A stretch of 64,000 bases of DNA. Origin: Canna indica. Lineage: Eukaryota > Streptophyta > Magnoliopsida > Zingiberales > Cannaceae. A program made the position numbers and the translations under genes. How positions within the stretch are numbered: the first letter of the stretch is position 1; each line of letters starts with the position of its first letter. This document shows positions 10,126-20,490 of the stretch, one piece after another. The stretch covers positions 27,026,001 to 27,090,000 of the forward strand of contig CP136897.1 in assembly GCA_034359265.1 (NCBI GenBank), in the 5' to 3' direction. Below the pieces are notes generated by a model that made no database searches, was not told the origin of the DNA, and worked only from the letters and a program-made list of their open reading frames with translations.

Positions 10126-11565
10126 GTTGTATGAAATCCGACACTAGAAGGGGGGATTGAATAGTGTTTGTCTTTTTCCTATTTTATCAATTTTCTTTTT
10201 GCTTAGTTTCAACTTCAATTAAATGCAAATGTAACTTAACAATGTATGTTATCAAATATCAAAAACAATAATGAGCACACATTCAAAGCAATGCAAATAC
10301 GATAAAATATAGTGGTTCGGCCAACTGCCTACTCTACTACCTTGGCTCCTCACCAAGGATTTCTAACTAACTACTTTATAGAACTTGTGTTTCCCTTTGA
10401 ATACAACTGAGGACACAATTCTCACCTCTTTGAGAACTCCTCAAACCTATTCACCTAGGCAAAACACAAATCTACAAAGCCTAACCCTAAGTGTTTCTCT
10501 AGCACACCTAGCTAGCTATTACAGGTGAAAACAAGTTTAAAACAACTTCAAATACAAAGAAAAAGAGCTAAGAATTGAAAGAAGAACCAATGCCCTTTTC
10601 CCAAGCCTTCAAGCCTCTAACTTGCCACTAGATGAACTTGAATCGCAGCAGAGTTGAGGAACAGAACTGGGCGATTGAGAAGAATGTTGATGGAAGAACA
10701 GGGTGGAGCAATCAATCCTTTTTGAAGGCTCAAATCACTCCTTTAAATGCTCAATTAAATCTCTAAGAAGTCTTAAAGGAGTTAGCTGAGGGGTATTTAT
10801 AACCCCTCAACCGAACGGCTGTTCAACAGGCGGAAAACTAGTCGTTACCGTCGTTCAGTCTCTTGCCAGTCGATCATCGGTCAACCGATCAATCGACCGC
10901 CCATGACCGCTGCTTTAATAGCATTGTTCGGTCGACCGATGGGTCGACCGAATGAGTCGCGAGTTCAGTGATCCGCAATCTGATCGACCGGTCGATCGAC
11001 CGAAGCACCTTCTACCAATTTTTGGCATTGGTCGATCGACCGAAGCACCTTCTACCAATTTTTGGCATTGGTCGATCGACGGACCAGTCGACCAACGTAG
11101 CCCTCTGCCACTTTTTCACCATCTTCGGTCGATCGAGTGGCAACTGCCATTTTGTGGCTTCATTCAGTCGATCGTCAGGTAGATCGACAAGGTTGCTGCC
11201 GATTTTTTTGCCTTGTCCGGTCGACCGAACTCAGGCTAAGGCTGATTTTTTCTTTATATTTGTTACATGCTTTTTCATAGGTTTGGTTACCAAGTTCTAA
11301 CTTGGATAACCTTACAATTAGGCTTGGGATAAGATCGTCCTAGGGGTATATTACAAGATATCTACTTATTTTATATTAACCTTACCAAGTTCTTTGACGT
11401 TCTTTTTCTATTGATTCTTGACGATCTTTTCTTTTGTTTCTCCGAACGAAGTTTGCATGCTTATCGCAACCTCAACCTGAACTCAAAACTTCACACATAG
11501 ATTAACTATATATTTGTTGTCATCAAAACAAAGATCGGAGCTTAAGAGAAACACTTAAGCCAACA
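10126..11565 (-). mobile_element. Solo Sirevirus-like LTR inserted in MULE-1
   Basis: This is an inverted copy of the 3157-4605 LTR: it reads TGTTGGCTTAAG from 11565 on the minus strand and ends CATACAAC at 10126. It is bounded by perfect 5-bp duplications ATCTT (10121-10125 and 11566-11570), so it was a full insertion reduced to a solo LTR by LTR-LTR recombination. It keeps the TATA box (10794-10801) and the palindrome array (about 10865-11225), including a 51-bp direct repeat at about 10997-11090. Confidence 0.9.
10794..10801 (-). promoter_or_regulatory. TATA box of solo LTR
   Basis: TATAAATA on the minus strand within GGGGTTATAAATACCCC, homologous to 3930-3937. Confidence 0.65.
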
Positions 11566-12163
11566 ATCTTGCCCGTTAGTTCGCTGACGTGGTGAATCAA
11601 AAATAACATTTTATTATCCCCACGTCACTTTTAGTCCACGTCACTTAAAAAAACTTGATCCCGATTTCTTTATACCCGACAACCCACTCGACTCGACAAA
11701 CCCTACCACTCGATCAAACCCTGACGTTCTTCTTCTCTCCCGCGTGTTCTTCTTCTTTGGTTCTTCTCCCAGCGATCATTCCCGACGATCAGGCATCCAA
11801 ATGAGTTCTTCTTTAGCGCTCGGAGTAGAAGACGAGTCTCCTCCTACCATTTCTTCGGATCAGGCTTGGAGTAGAAGAAGAGGCGCACTACTTAATTTGT
11901 GTACGAGATCTCCTCTTACATGTTTATTTGCTTTGACTGCCTAATGACCACCCCTTAGTAATAGTTGCAAACTATTTGTTAGTACATACATTTCCATAGT
12001 GTTTAGTCTATTTGATTTAGGGTATCTTTGATTTAGGGTTAGTTTGATTTCGGTACTTATTTTTAAGATTTGTTTGATTCAATTAGGGTTTGTGTTTGAT
12101 TCGGTTTGATTTAGTTTTATTTGTTTAAATTTCATTTAGTGTTTGATTCCTAAGAATTTTGAA

Positions 12164-12678
12164 ATGGCATCAAGATCAACATCACAAGTAGAAGAAGCAT
12201 CCACAAACTCTACTGCCACAAGGCCTCTTTGTAGTCATCATATGCAAACAACATTGTTAACATCAAGGACAACAAAAACTTCAGAAAGATAATTTTGGAG
12301 ATGTCTACACTGGAAGGTTTGTAACCTTCATGTTATATTATTGGAAGTATTGTTATCGTACTATTGTTGTTTAGATAGCATTGTTATCGGGATAAACGCA
12401 ACGATTGTAGTTTTTTTTAATGGCATGACACTGAGTATTCTGAAATGAGCCAAGGAAGTATTGCAAGATTTAAGCAGCAAGAAAGATATTTGAAGCAAAA
12501 ACTTTTATTATTGGAAGAGACGAATGAGTTGTTGTTGTTCAAGTATGCACAACAAGAAAGAGAGATGAAAAAATTAGAAGCAGAAAATAGGAGACTGAAG
12601 AGATCTATTCATTTTATATCTATTTTTTGGATCATAGTTGTCATGACTATGGTTTTGTGTGGTTGGTGTTCATTTTAA
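12164..12678 (+). pseudogene. MULE-1 companion gene: GRF zinc finger, coiled coil, TM
   Basis: Exon 1 (12164-12316) starts ATGGCATCAAG. It carries the first half of a GRF-type zinc finger: a Cys/His pair (PLCSHH), LTSRTTKTSER and FWRCLHWK, ending at a GT donor. The second half resumes near 12391 with NDCSFF and WHD, after an intron whose acceptor looks mutated. The rest (12445-12678) is a leucine/lysine coiled coil of ~50 residues (for example QEREMKKLEAENRRLKR). A C-terminal hydrophobic segment, FISIFWIIVVMTMVLCGW, follows. Two TAA codons replace likely Lys codons in the finger, so the gene is dead. It converges on the transposase gene. Zf-GRF binds nucleic acid in known proteins; its role in MULEs is inferred. 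The 11723-12163 segment is its presumed promoter/leader. Confidence 0.7.
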
Positions 12679-13040
12679 AACTAGTATTTTAATCTAGTAT
12701 GTTTGATTTTGGTATGTAAAACTAGAATATTGTGAATCTGGTTGGTGTAATATCAGTTTGAAACTCATAGCATGTTGAATATTGTGGTAATGTGTATCTA
12801 GTTGGTTGATATCAAGTGTGCAATGTTGAAATTGGTTTACTGTAGAAACTGGTTAATTGAAACATAGCTAATATACACATGAAACATACTGATACTGCAG
12901 TGTAATATCAGTTATGTGCAGTGTAGTATTAGTATGTTTCATGTGTATATCAGATATCGATTTTAGTATAATGAAATAAATTGTGTTGGTTTCAATTATA
13001 GGTTTTGAGTACTAGTTGGTTAATATCAGTATGTGCATGG

Positions 13041-13090
13041 CTAAACCCTAAATCCTAAATCCTAAACCCTAAATCCTAAATCCTAAACTA
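13041..13090 (+). repeat. Telomere-like CCTAAA/CCCTAAA run
   Basis: About seven units alternate between CCCTAAA and TCCTAAA. It is too short and degenerate to be a telomere; it lies inside MULE-1. Confidence 0.75.
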
Positions 13091-13141
13091 TAAACTGATA
13101 CTGCACTTCATTACACTTCTATATTGAAACACTGTAGCTTA

Positions 13142-13290
13142 TTGAATCATTCAAACTGATATAATATCATTGAAACTGATATTGAATTATTCAAACTGAT
13201 ACTGAATCAAACACAATGTTATACTAAATCAATACAAACTGATATCAACTCATTCAAACTGATACTGAATCAATACTGAAACTGACTTCA
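13142..13290 (+). repeat. Degenerate AAACTGATA(C/T)TGAATCA tandem repeat
   Basis: At least six imperfect copies of CAAACTGATATTGAATCA-like units, 17-30 bp apart, in the MULE-1 spacer. Confidence 0.6.
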
Positions 13291-13741
13291 CTAAAACTGA
13301 AACTGGCATTCAAAAACATTCTTGCATGTCTATTTCAGTAACACCAGTTTCAGTAACACACAAACTGGCATTCAAAATCATCCTTGCATGTCTCCATCCA
13401 CGCGAGATGTTTGAGAAGACTAAAATCCTTGCATGTCAGCAGGAATGGTAGTTTGAATTTGAGAGCGTTGCTGCAATTCACGAACTCTCCTATCGCATTC
13501 TCGAACTATTGAACCACTCCATTGTCCTTGATCTGAGCATATTGATAATCCACTTCTCGGCATCTAAAAATGAAAATAACAAATTGATAACAAATTGATA
13601 AACTGTAATAAATTGATATATAGAAACTTACTCTATAATAGGTGTTTCCAGTTTCTTCACCAATGAAAACATCGTATCCTTGCATAGCTACTAATCTTTC
13701 CCTAAATAATGCCTATAATGATTAAAGAGATAGATATTATA

Positions 13742-16507
13742 TCAATACAAAATGATAATTAGTAATTGATAATCTTTTTTACTAACTTGATTTCTCCCCC
13801 TAGGTGTAGAGGCTCTCCCCCTTCTAGATCTCCCTCTAGGTCCTTGAGATGATGATGATGCTCCCATATTATTTTGAGAGAACCAGTTAAGAAGCCTAAG
13901 ATTAAGCATATTGAACATCATAAGCATATTAAGATTAAGCATAATATATATAGTCTTTACCTCCCCTTCAACATGTGCAGAAACTAACTGTCCACTACTA
14001 GAACAAGTTCTTTTGTTATGACCCTTCTGAAAGCATCTTTGACATGTCATTACTGAACCTCTTTTGGATAATCTTGATGTTTGATTGTCATCTCCATGAG
14101 GTTCTCTTCTTCTTTTCTTCTTCGGCCTTCCGGGCATCTTCTTTATGTGTGGAAGCAATATGGGTGTGTCACCAACATCTGGTCATGTGTCTTTCTCAGT
14201 CAATGGTTCTATAGATAACTCATACAACTTCATGTAGGTCTCCCTTTTATAGTATTCATGCACATATTGATCGACATCTTCTTTCGTCCAGTTAATGCAA
14301 GAAATTGTATGATTGCAAGGTATTCCAAATAAATCCCAAGTCCTACATGAACGATTGTGATTTGATAAGTTTACAGTATGAGTCTTCTCTATGCATTGAA
14401 CCTCGAATTTTAAATTTTCGCAGGGTATGACAAAGCAATTTCTACTCCCCTTTTTATTCTTATCAACCTTTTTTCGGATGTTTGGACATATAGTGTTAAT
14501 GCACTTCAACATCATCTCTTTCTTCATGTGCATTCTTTGCATTAGCATACGTCTTATATCCTCTAGCATATAAATGATTAGTTTTGACCTTGTCTTTAAT
14601 ATAACCCATTAAAAGTCTCAGATATGTTATTGGTCACCACATCAGCCTTGCAGTTTGTATTGATATAGGCAGCACAAAACTTTTGAAGACCAATTCCAAT
14701 GAAATCTTGATGGGCTTGTGTAGAAGTATATGTCAATTCATTCAACACCCTATTCAAATCTGGTTGAGTAGTATACCTATCTGCCTTCCAAAATAAAGAC
14801 TTCAAGAGATGTCCATTATGTTTCTTTTTCCAATTTGCATACAGATGATGAGCACAATTTCGATGCCTTGCGGCAGGACTCTCTGACTGATTGCATGCTC
14901 TAATCCCTGAAAATATAAAAATTGCAATATCAGTATTGCATAAAGATGAAGATATGAAACATCAAAATTAAACTGAAAATATCTTTTGTTGATCACTAAT
15001 GACTGTCCAACCATAGCCTTGTCTAACCCCTAGATCATCAAACAACTTACCTAAAAACCACTTCCATGAATCATAATTTTCACCTTCCACTATGACCCAT
15101 GAAATTGGATACATCTGATTATTTGCATCTCTACCAATAGCTGTAAGAAGCTGTCCACCTAAAAAGGTCTTCAAAAAACATCCATCCAGTCCAATAATAG
15201 GTCGGCAACCTTGAAGAAACCCTTTTTTCAAAGCTTGAAATCCAATGTATAATCGTTTGAATACAGGAGGTGCTCTAGTAAATGCCCTATCATAAAAAAT
15301 GTTAAACAAACTACCTCGATTTATCCTTCGAAGTTCAACTATGTATGAACCCAACATGGCATAGTGATCTTCCACTGAACCTTGAAGCCTTTGTAAGGCA
15401 GCCGTCCTTACTCTATAACACTTTGTTTTACCAATAGGAAAATAAAACTTTGATTGAAAATCTGCATCCATAAGTTTCACATCCCAATTAGGATTATTCC
15501 TGAATGTCTCCATATAATAGTTTGTCAACCATTTCACTGTAGCTTGCCGATTGTTCAAACTTTTTGAACACTTGTGTTCACTTATGTAATTCTTGATCAT
15601 AAATGTGAGTTCACTTTGGTAACAACTTGCATATACTTTCCATGGGCAGCCTGGAACACAAACAGCTTCCATTCTTTTTTTAGAAGATCTAGCTCATTTG
15701 ATGTTTACACCATTGGAATGGGCATACTATTGTATAGGTTTCTTGAACTGGATAGGAGATTCAAATTTCATTCCAACCTCCAGTCTCACATCATTAATAT
15801 TAGCTTGAGGATTATAAGCCTTGCGATGTTTTTTCTTCTCCGATGAACATCAACATCAATATCAATACCCTCTTCACTGATCTCTGGTGTAATTACTTCA
15901 TCGTCGCTTTCTTCATAGTCACTATCATTACAAGGCACAAATTAGGTTCAGGACGAGGAGGAACTTGAAGATTACTACTTCTTTCTTGCACTGGAACTAC
16001 TAGGACTTCGGTTGTTTCATTGAAATCTGCCATAGAACTTGAACCTTCAACCTCAACTGTAACTAGTACCATCACTATCATGCTTTTGTTTATTGCAGCC
16101 ATCCTTTTGTTTGTCCCAACCTCAATGAACTCATCATCGTTGTTATCCTCCTCAAATTCACTGGACACACAATCATCTGAGCTTTCTCCCACATGTAAGT
16201 AGTCTGAATCCTCTAATGATTCATCACTCACATCATCTCCCTCTAGCTATAGATTCAGATTCAAATTTTGTGGCATGATATCATTTGTGGATGCCTGCGC
16301 ATCAGCATGAACTAGAAATTGTGGCAAAGCATCAACTGGAGTTTGTGGCAAAGCATCAACTGGCATTTGTGGCAAAGCATCAACTGGAATACGTGGCAAA
16401 GGTTAAAATGGAGTCCAATTTAGAATAGCATCAATGTATATTTCTCGCCTTATAAATCTTTCTTGTGAATCACTGCTTGAATTCTCATCCCCACTACTAA
16501 TTTCAAC
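13742..16507 (-). pseudogene. MuDR-type transposase pseudogene of MULE-1
   Basis: Read on the minus strand, it runs from an exon start near 16507 (acceptor TGAGTTCAG) to a stop at 13742. In order: RREIYIDAILNWTPF; a proline-rich 10-residue repeat (LPQMPVDA..); an acidic segment (about 15990-16245); the MuDR N-terminal domain with CPWKVYAS; and the MULE DDE domain. The DDE domain shows GLDGCFLK (about 15175-15200), GRDANNQMYP, VIVEGENYDSWKWFL (about 15055-15100) and ISDQQK. Then come a SWIM finger CRTWDLFGIPCNH (about 14310-14350), an AT-hook-like GRPKKKRRR and a zinc knuckle CQRCFQKGHNKRTC. In-frame stops at several places and frameshifts near 15000, 14800 and 14590 inactivate it. At least one upstream exon lies in 16508-16960. 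Confidence 0.9.
16313..16402 (-). repeat. 30-bp in-frame repeat in transposase N-terminus
   Basis: Three to four 30-bp copies of TGGCAAAGCATCAACTGG-type sequence. On the minus strand they encode a repeated LPQxPVDA 10-residue unit. The period is a multiple of three, so the frame is kept. Confidence 0.75.
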
Positions 16508-16959
16508 CTGAACTCATCAAAATAGAAAATAGTATGCATATAGTGATAATAAAACATTAATAACTAAGCAAGTTTATGATTGATTAATCAGTGATTAATC
16601 ACTAATTAATGAACTGACATGCATTTCAATATATTAGTTTCTATGAATTTCAAAACCCTAATTTTTACCTTGTACTGATCTAAAATCAAATGCCGCAAGA
16701 AACCAAGAATCAAAGCTAAATAAATGTTGCTAATTAATGATGCTTACTGGTCTTGAAGGCGGTGATGTCTCACCCTTATTCCCAACGATGCGGCGGATTC
16801 TATTTGAGCAGTGCACAGGCTGCTGCCACTGATGACGAACCATGATTTTGTCTACAGATCGTCGGGAAGGATGGGGAAGGAACGCAGGGAATGGTCACCG
16901 GAGTATTCGTCAGAGAAGGGGCCGGAGATGGAGACTGTTGAGAGCGCGGGTGTGTTGGA
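16508..16959 (-). other. MULE-1 transposase 5' region
   Basis: AT-rich stretch between the first recognisable transposase exon and the right TIR, presumably an intron plus upstream exon or leader. No confident exon is visible; a CAT (minus-strand ATG) lies near 16842. Confidence 0.4.
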
Positions 16960-17243
16960 GGTTTGATCGAGTGGGGTAGGGTTTGTCGAGTGGGGCAGGG
17001 TTTGTCGAGTGATTTGTCGGGTATAAAGAAACATGTTTGAGTCGAGTGGGTTGTTGGGTATAAAGAAATCGGGTTCAGGTTTTTTTTTTAAGTGACGTAA
17101 CGATAATAAAATATTATTTTTGATTCGCCACGTAAGCAAACTAACGGGCCAGATCACGCTGATCTAAGAAATTGAGACCAATCAAAGGATTGGCCAAAAT
17201 TAAGAAATTCACGAAAGTTAGAGCCATTTTCGTCTATTTACCC
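16960..17243 (-). repeat. MULE-1 right TIR
   Basis: Reverse complement of the joined left TIR, ~284 bp, ending ...GACGAAAATGG..TTTACCC at 17243 and followed by the target duplication ATATTTTAA. Confidence 0.85.
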
Positions 17244-18483
17244 ATATTTTAATTACTTACATGTGCTTATGTCGGATACTTTTGATTATATGCGTGTTGA
17301 ATATATTTAGCTTGTTTGGCATGTTCTATGATGTTGGATATGATGCAATTATAGTGATAGCTTGCTTTATTATGTTTGATAATCATGAGGCATGAGCACT
17401 ATTATTATAGACATGTGAGATATGATGTATGGCATAAGGATATGGAGGGCCGAGGTATGTCCTTAGCATATCTCTGATATATCTGTGATGTGATGTGTAC
17501 CTTCCTAATATATATTGCTATATGTGTGTGTGATGTGATTGGTGCATGATTCCTGGAAGCCTCACCGGTGAGGGGACGATATGCCCCAAAGAGACGATGT
17601 TGGCATTATTCCAGAAGTTCGATCGGTGATGGGAGATCATACCCCAAAGAGATGGTCCAGAGACCCAATCAGTGAGGGGAACGTATGCCCCAAAAATGAT
17701 GGATCGAAAGAGCCCATGTCGGTGAGAGGAGGGCATGCCTCAAAGAGACGGCACTGGGCTGGGCGGTAGTTCGGCGGCCACACCGTCTACCTACTCTATG
17801 TGGCTATGTGGGACCGATAGGTCTAGGTTCGCAGTCATGTGATTGAGATGATGCATTTTACTTGCATTTACTTACTTGGTTATATATCTGTGGATGGTTG
17901 CTCTATTATGCACAGAAGAGTAGATATGCATGATGATATTTATTCCTATGAGTTATGTTTATTATTATATGCTTGCTTTTATGTTGGTTTTCATGATGTT
18001 GATCATGGATGATTGATGACTGATCTGCTCAATAAGTCCTAGTTGGACTTACCCTCTTATGATGTTGTTTTTCAGCACCTGAGCGAGATCAGAGAGGTAC
18101 TGGGGTGTAGTAACACGGCTGGTGGCGGCATGGCAGCGGGTTTCGTGACATGTCGTGGTCGAGGGGGATACCTAAGTCAAGTTGTGTTTTCCTTTTTTTG
18201 AGTCGTTTGAGTCACGTAAACTCGGGTTCTTATGTTTCTGCATTTTCTTATATTGAGGTGTCATTTGATTAGTGATTTATATTTTTCAAAGTAATTTAGA
18301 CATTTAAATATTTATTTGAGTTTGTTGGTTGGAGGAATGAGTATAAATAAATGTCTTTTCTAAGTTTTTGAAATGGTTTTATAAATGTTCAGGTTTGGTA
18401 TGTTTTGTTTGTGGTTTGTTTGGGTTAGGCTTCGGGCTACGTAACGTACCTTGGCCGGTCATATCGGATTTTGGGGTGTGACA
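17244..18483 (+). repeat. Gypsy 3' LTR, right part
   Basis: Continuation of the LTR begun at 8502, after the MULE-1 insertion. It ends GGGGTGTGACA at 18483, and its last 130 bp match 5057-5186. It contains the minisatellite at 17566-17755. Confidence 0.85.
17566..17755 (+). repeat. LTR minisatellite, four degenerate units
   Basis: Four imperfect 46-58-bp units starting at 17566, 17624, 17670 and 17720, each opening CGGTGAGGGG and containing TGCCCCAAAGAGA. Open frames across it are by-products. Confidence 0.8.
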
Positions 18484-18786
18484 TCAGCCCGAACCCCCGA
18501 GTGCGGTCTCTAGCTATCACGCCAACACTTCGGCCTCAGCGCCCTCATACGACTCCTCGCATGCGGTTCCACCTTATGCTCCTCAGCGAGCTCGGCCCGA
18601 ACCTCCGAGAGCGGTTTCTTGCTACTCCTCGATCCTTACACTCCCTATCGAGCTCGGCCTAAACCCTTGAGTACTTGATTCCTCACACCAAATACTTTTC
18701 TCCATTACCTCTACATGATGCCTTGCACACGGCCCCGACGTGCACCTTTTGGCAGGATCGACCAAAGGCGCTACTATACACTTAAC

Positions 18787-18985
18787 AAGGTTCAACCGTG
18801 AACCAGATCTCACAAGGTTCAACCATGAACCAGATCTCACAAGGTTCAACCATGAACTAGATATCAGAAGGTTCAATCATGAACTAGATTTCAGAAGGTT
18901 CAACCATGAACCAGACGTCGGGAGGATCAACCATGAACTAGATTTCAAAAGGTTCAATCATAAACAAACCCCACAAGATTAAACC
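18787..18985 (+). repeat. 27-bp tandem array of GGTTCAACCATGAACC units
   Basis: Seven to eight copies with an exact 27-bp period (starts 18787, 18814, 18841, 18868, 18895, 18922, 18949, about 18976). Each unit contains the near-palindrome GGTTCAACCATGAACC. Because 27 is a multiple of three, the array reads as a repeated nonapeptide (RFNHEPDLT-like) in an 80-codon frame, which I take as incidental. Confidence 0.9.
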
Positions 18986-19449
18986 TTGAATCATTATGAT
19001 TCAACAAGGAGGTTCCAATCTGAAACCAGATGGCCTAAACTCCGAGTCAGAGCCCAAAAAATGGGGCAAGGACATTCCCTTCATGAAATACTAAGCAAAA
19101 GAGATTTATGTATGAAATAATACAAATAAGCTCACAAAGGAGCAGAAGTTCCCGCGGAGTCAACAAAATAGACCCACACAAGGGCAATCGTTAGAGTCAA
19201 AATGAAAGAAAGGGGGTAAAATAGTTGATACCCCCACAAGAAGTCCCCAAGAAGACAACAGAAGAAAATTTAAAGGAGTTGCTGAGAAGAAAATAGTTGA
19301 TACTCAGCAAGAGCATCCTTTTCCATGGTAGGAAATCCTACAAGAGAAAATGAGCATTGGCCCAGAGTCGCGACCGAAATGTCCCCTTTGAGCGATCAAG
19401 AAAACTCTCTCTCAGCCTCAGGATCACCAAGGCGCCATCCTTAACTTCC

Positions 19450-20352
19450 TTAAGGAGGTCCATCAGCACTAGGAGCCAAAAGCTTGGCTTGTTTAGAAGC
19501 TCTCTCAAAACCCTCTAAATACATGGCAAGGGCATTATCTCGGAGGCACTTCACCTTCTCCTTGAGGGACTCCTTAGCTAGGTTGCACCTTGCAGCCTCA
19601 ACCTTCGCCTCCTCTGCCTCGACCTTCAGAAGGGACTTCACCATCACTGCCACATAAAGGTTTAGGAAGACCATCTCCAACTCCGCCATGGCCTTGCTTT
19701 CCAACTCTGCAACTCGGGCGGTAGACTCAGAAACGATTGCGCTCAAGTGAGTGACTTCTTCGGCCTTTGCCTCCAAGGCTCTCTCCATCTCCATCATCCT
19801 GATCTTGCAGGCCACGAGTTCTTCATGCTCTCTTCGCGAGACCTCCTGCAACTTGCCCAGCGAAAGCCAGATGTGCTCTCAAATCTCCACCATGTCTGAA
19901 AAGACCAATTGGCTCCCGGAATAAAAATGCGGCGCCGAACCAAGCTGACGAACCCTTGCCGATGTGCTGGCCGCCACCTCTGCCTCCAAGAGTAGAGACT
20001 CATTCCCCTCAGGACGAACATTCGACCCTACAAGAAGGTTCTCTCCAGAATACCAAGCCCTCTTTCGACTCCCCACCAGCGAACCAAGGAGGACTGGGGA
20101 ATCTGAAGAAGCTGACGAGCCGATAGCCTCCACCCTCGCTCCCGAGGCCTGTGGCTTCCAAGACTGTGAAGCCCTCATAGGCCTCAACAACTTATCCACC
20201 GGATGATTCTTTCCCTTATCCCTGACGGACCTCTCCCGCATCTTTGCTAAATGAGAGCGTATACGTGGAACGTTCAAAAATAAGGTATGCATACCTAAAC
20301 GGCAAAGAAGGTCTGAACAGCTCACGTGAAAAGATAATAAATCCAAAGTCAA
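19450..20352 (-). pseudogene. Antisense coiled-coil ORF of Tat-like element
   Basis: One frame of ~300 codons on the minus strand, interrupted by a single TGA near 19880; the frame is the same on both sides. The N-terminal part is basic and Ser/Ala/Glu-rich (HLAKMRERSVRDKGKNHP). The C-terminal part is a long Ala/Glu/Lys coiled coil (EMERALEAKAEEVTHLSA, VEAEEAKVEAARCNLAKE). No enzymatic motif. The composition is typical of the additional ORF found antisense in plant Tat-type gypsy elements, where it is often annotated only as a putative plant transposon protein. A TATA-like CTATAGAAGG lies ~130 bp upstream (20481-20490). Either the single stop killed it recently or it is read as two pieces. 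Confidence 0.55.
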
Positions 20353-20480
20353 TGACGAACACTAGAACTTGAGGCTAGGAAGCTTACCGATAAAAAGGAA
20401 CTAGTTAAACACCACTGAAGCTTGCCAGAGACGAAGGCCAACGAAGCACAGGAAAACTCTCAAACAGGGAAGGAAATGCC

Positions 20481-20490
20481 CCTTCTATAG
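20481..20490 (-). promoter_or_regulatory. TATA-like site upstream of antisense ORF
   Basis: CTATAGAAGG on the minus strand, about 130 bp before the antisense ORF start. Position and composition fit a core promoter; there is no direct evidence. Confidence 0.25.

Larger units (their letters stand above)
9992..11722 (+). repeat. MULE-1 left TIR, split by solo LTR
   Basis: The two halves are 9992-10125 and 11566-11722. Joined, they match the reverse complement of 16960-17243 to about GATCAAACC at 11722. Shared blocks include GACGAAAATGGC, TTGGTCAATCCTT, GATTTCTTTATACCC and CAACCCACTCGACTC. Confidence 0.85.
12679..13741. other. MULE-1 intergenic spacer with simple repeats
   Basis: AT-rich spacer between the convergent genes. 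It is dominated by short degenerate repeats: TTGGTTGATATCAG/GTAATATCAGT-like units, a telomere-like run (13041-13090) and AAACTGATACTGAATCA units (about 13145-13290). No coding sequence. Confidence 0.7.
9992..17243 (-). mobile_element. MULE-1: Mutator-like element with long TIRs
   Basis: Terminal inverted repeats of about 290 bp begin GGGTTAATAGACGAAAATGG at the left and end as its near-complement at 17243. Flanks are AGATTTTAA (9983-9991) and ATATTTTAA (17244-17252), a 9-bp target duplication with one mismatch. The interior carries a MuDR-type transposase on the minus strand (13742-16507) and, convergent to it, a GRF zinc-finger gene on the plus strand (12164-12678). The left TIR is split by a solo LTR (10126-11565). 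Without that insertion the element is about 5.8 kb. Both genes carry stops, so this copy is dead. Confidence 0.9.
5057..18483 (+). mobile_element. Degenerate Ty3-gypsy element with MULE-1 in its 3' LTR
   Basis: The last 130 bp of a 5' LTR (5057-5186) match the end of the 3' LTR (about 18354-18483). Between them are a PBS (5190), a decayed integrase (7690-8470), a polypurine tract (8488-8500) and an LTR starting TGTAATACCC at 8502 and ending GGTGTGACA at 18483. The 3' LTR is split by MULE-1 at 9992-17243. Without the insertion it is about 2.7 kb. The internal region is only ~3.3 kb, so gag, protease, RT and RNase H are deleted or unrecognisable. The long LTR suggests a chromovirus such as Tekay/Del; this lineage call is inference. 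Confidence 0.75.

Noticed and set aside
13041..13090. CCCTAAA run as an interstitial telomere or chromosome fusion point
   Set aside because: Only ~50 bp, degenerate and inside a MULE spacer full of similar short repeats.
18740..18982. 80-codon frame with a nonapeptide repeat
   Set aside because: It is produced by the 27-bp tandem array; no start context or second exon supports a protein.
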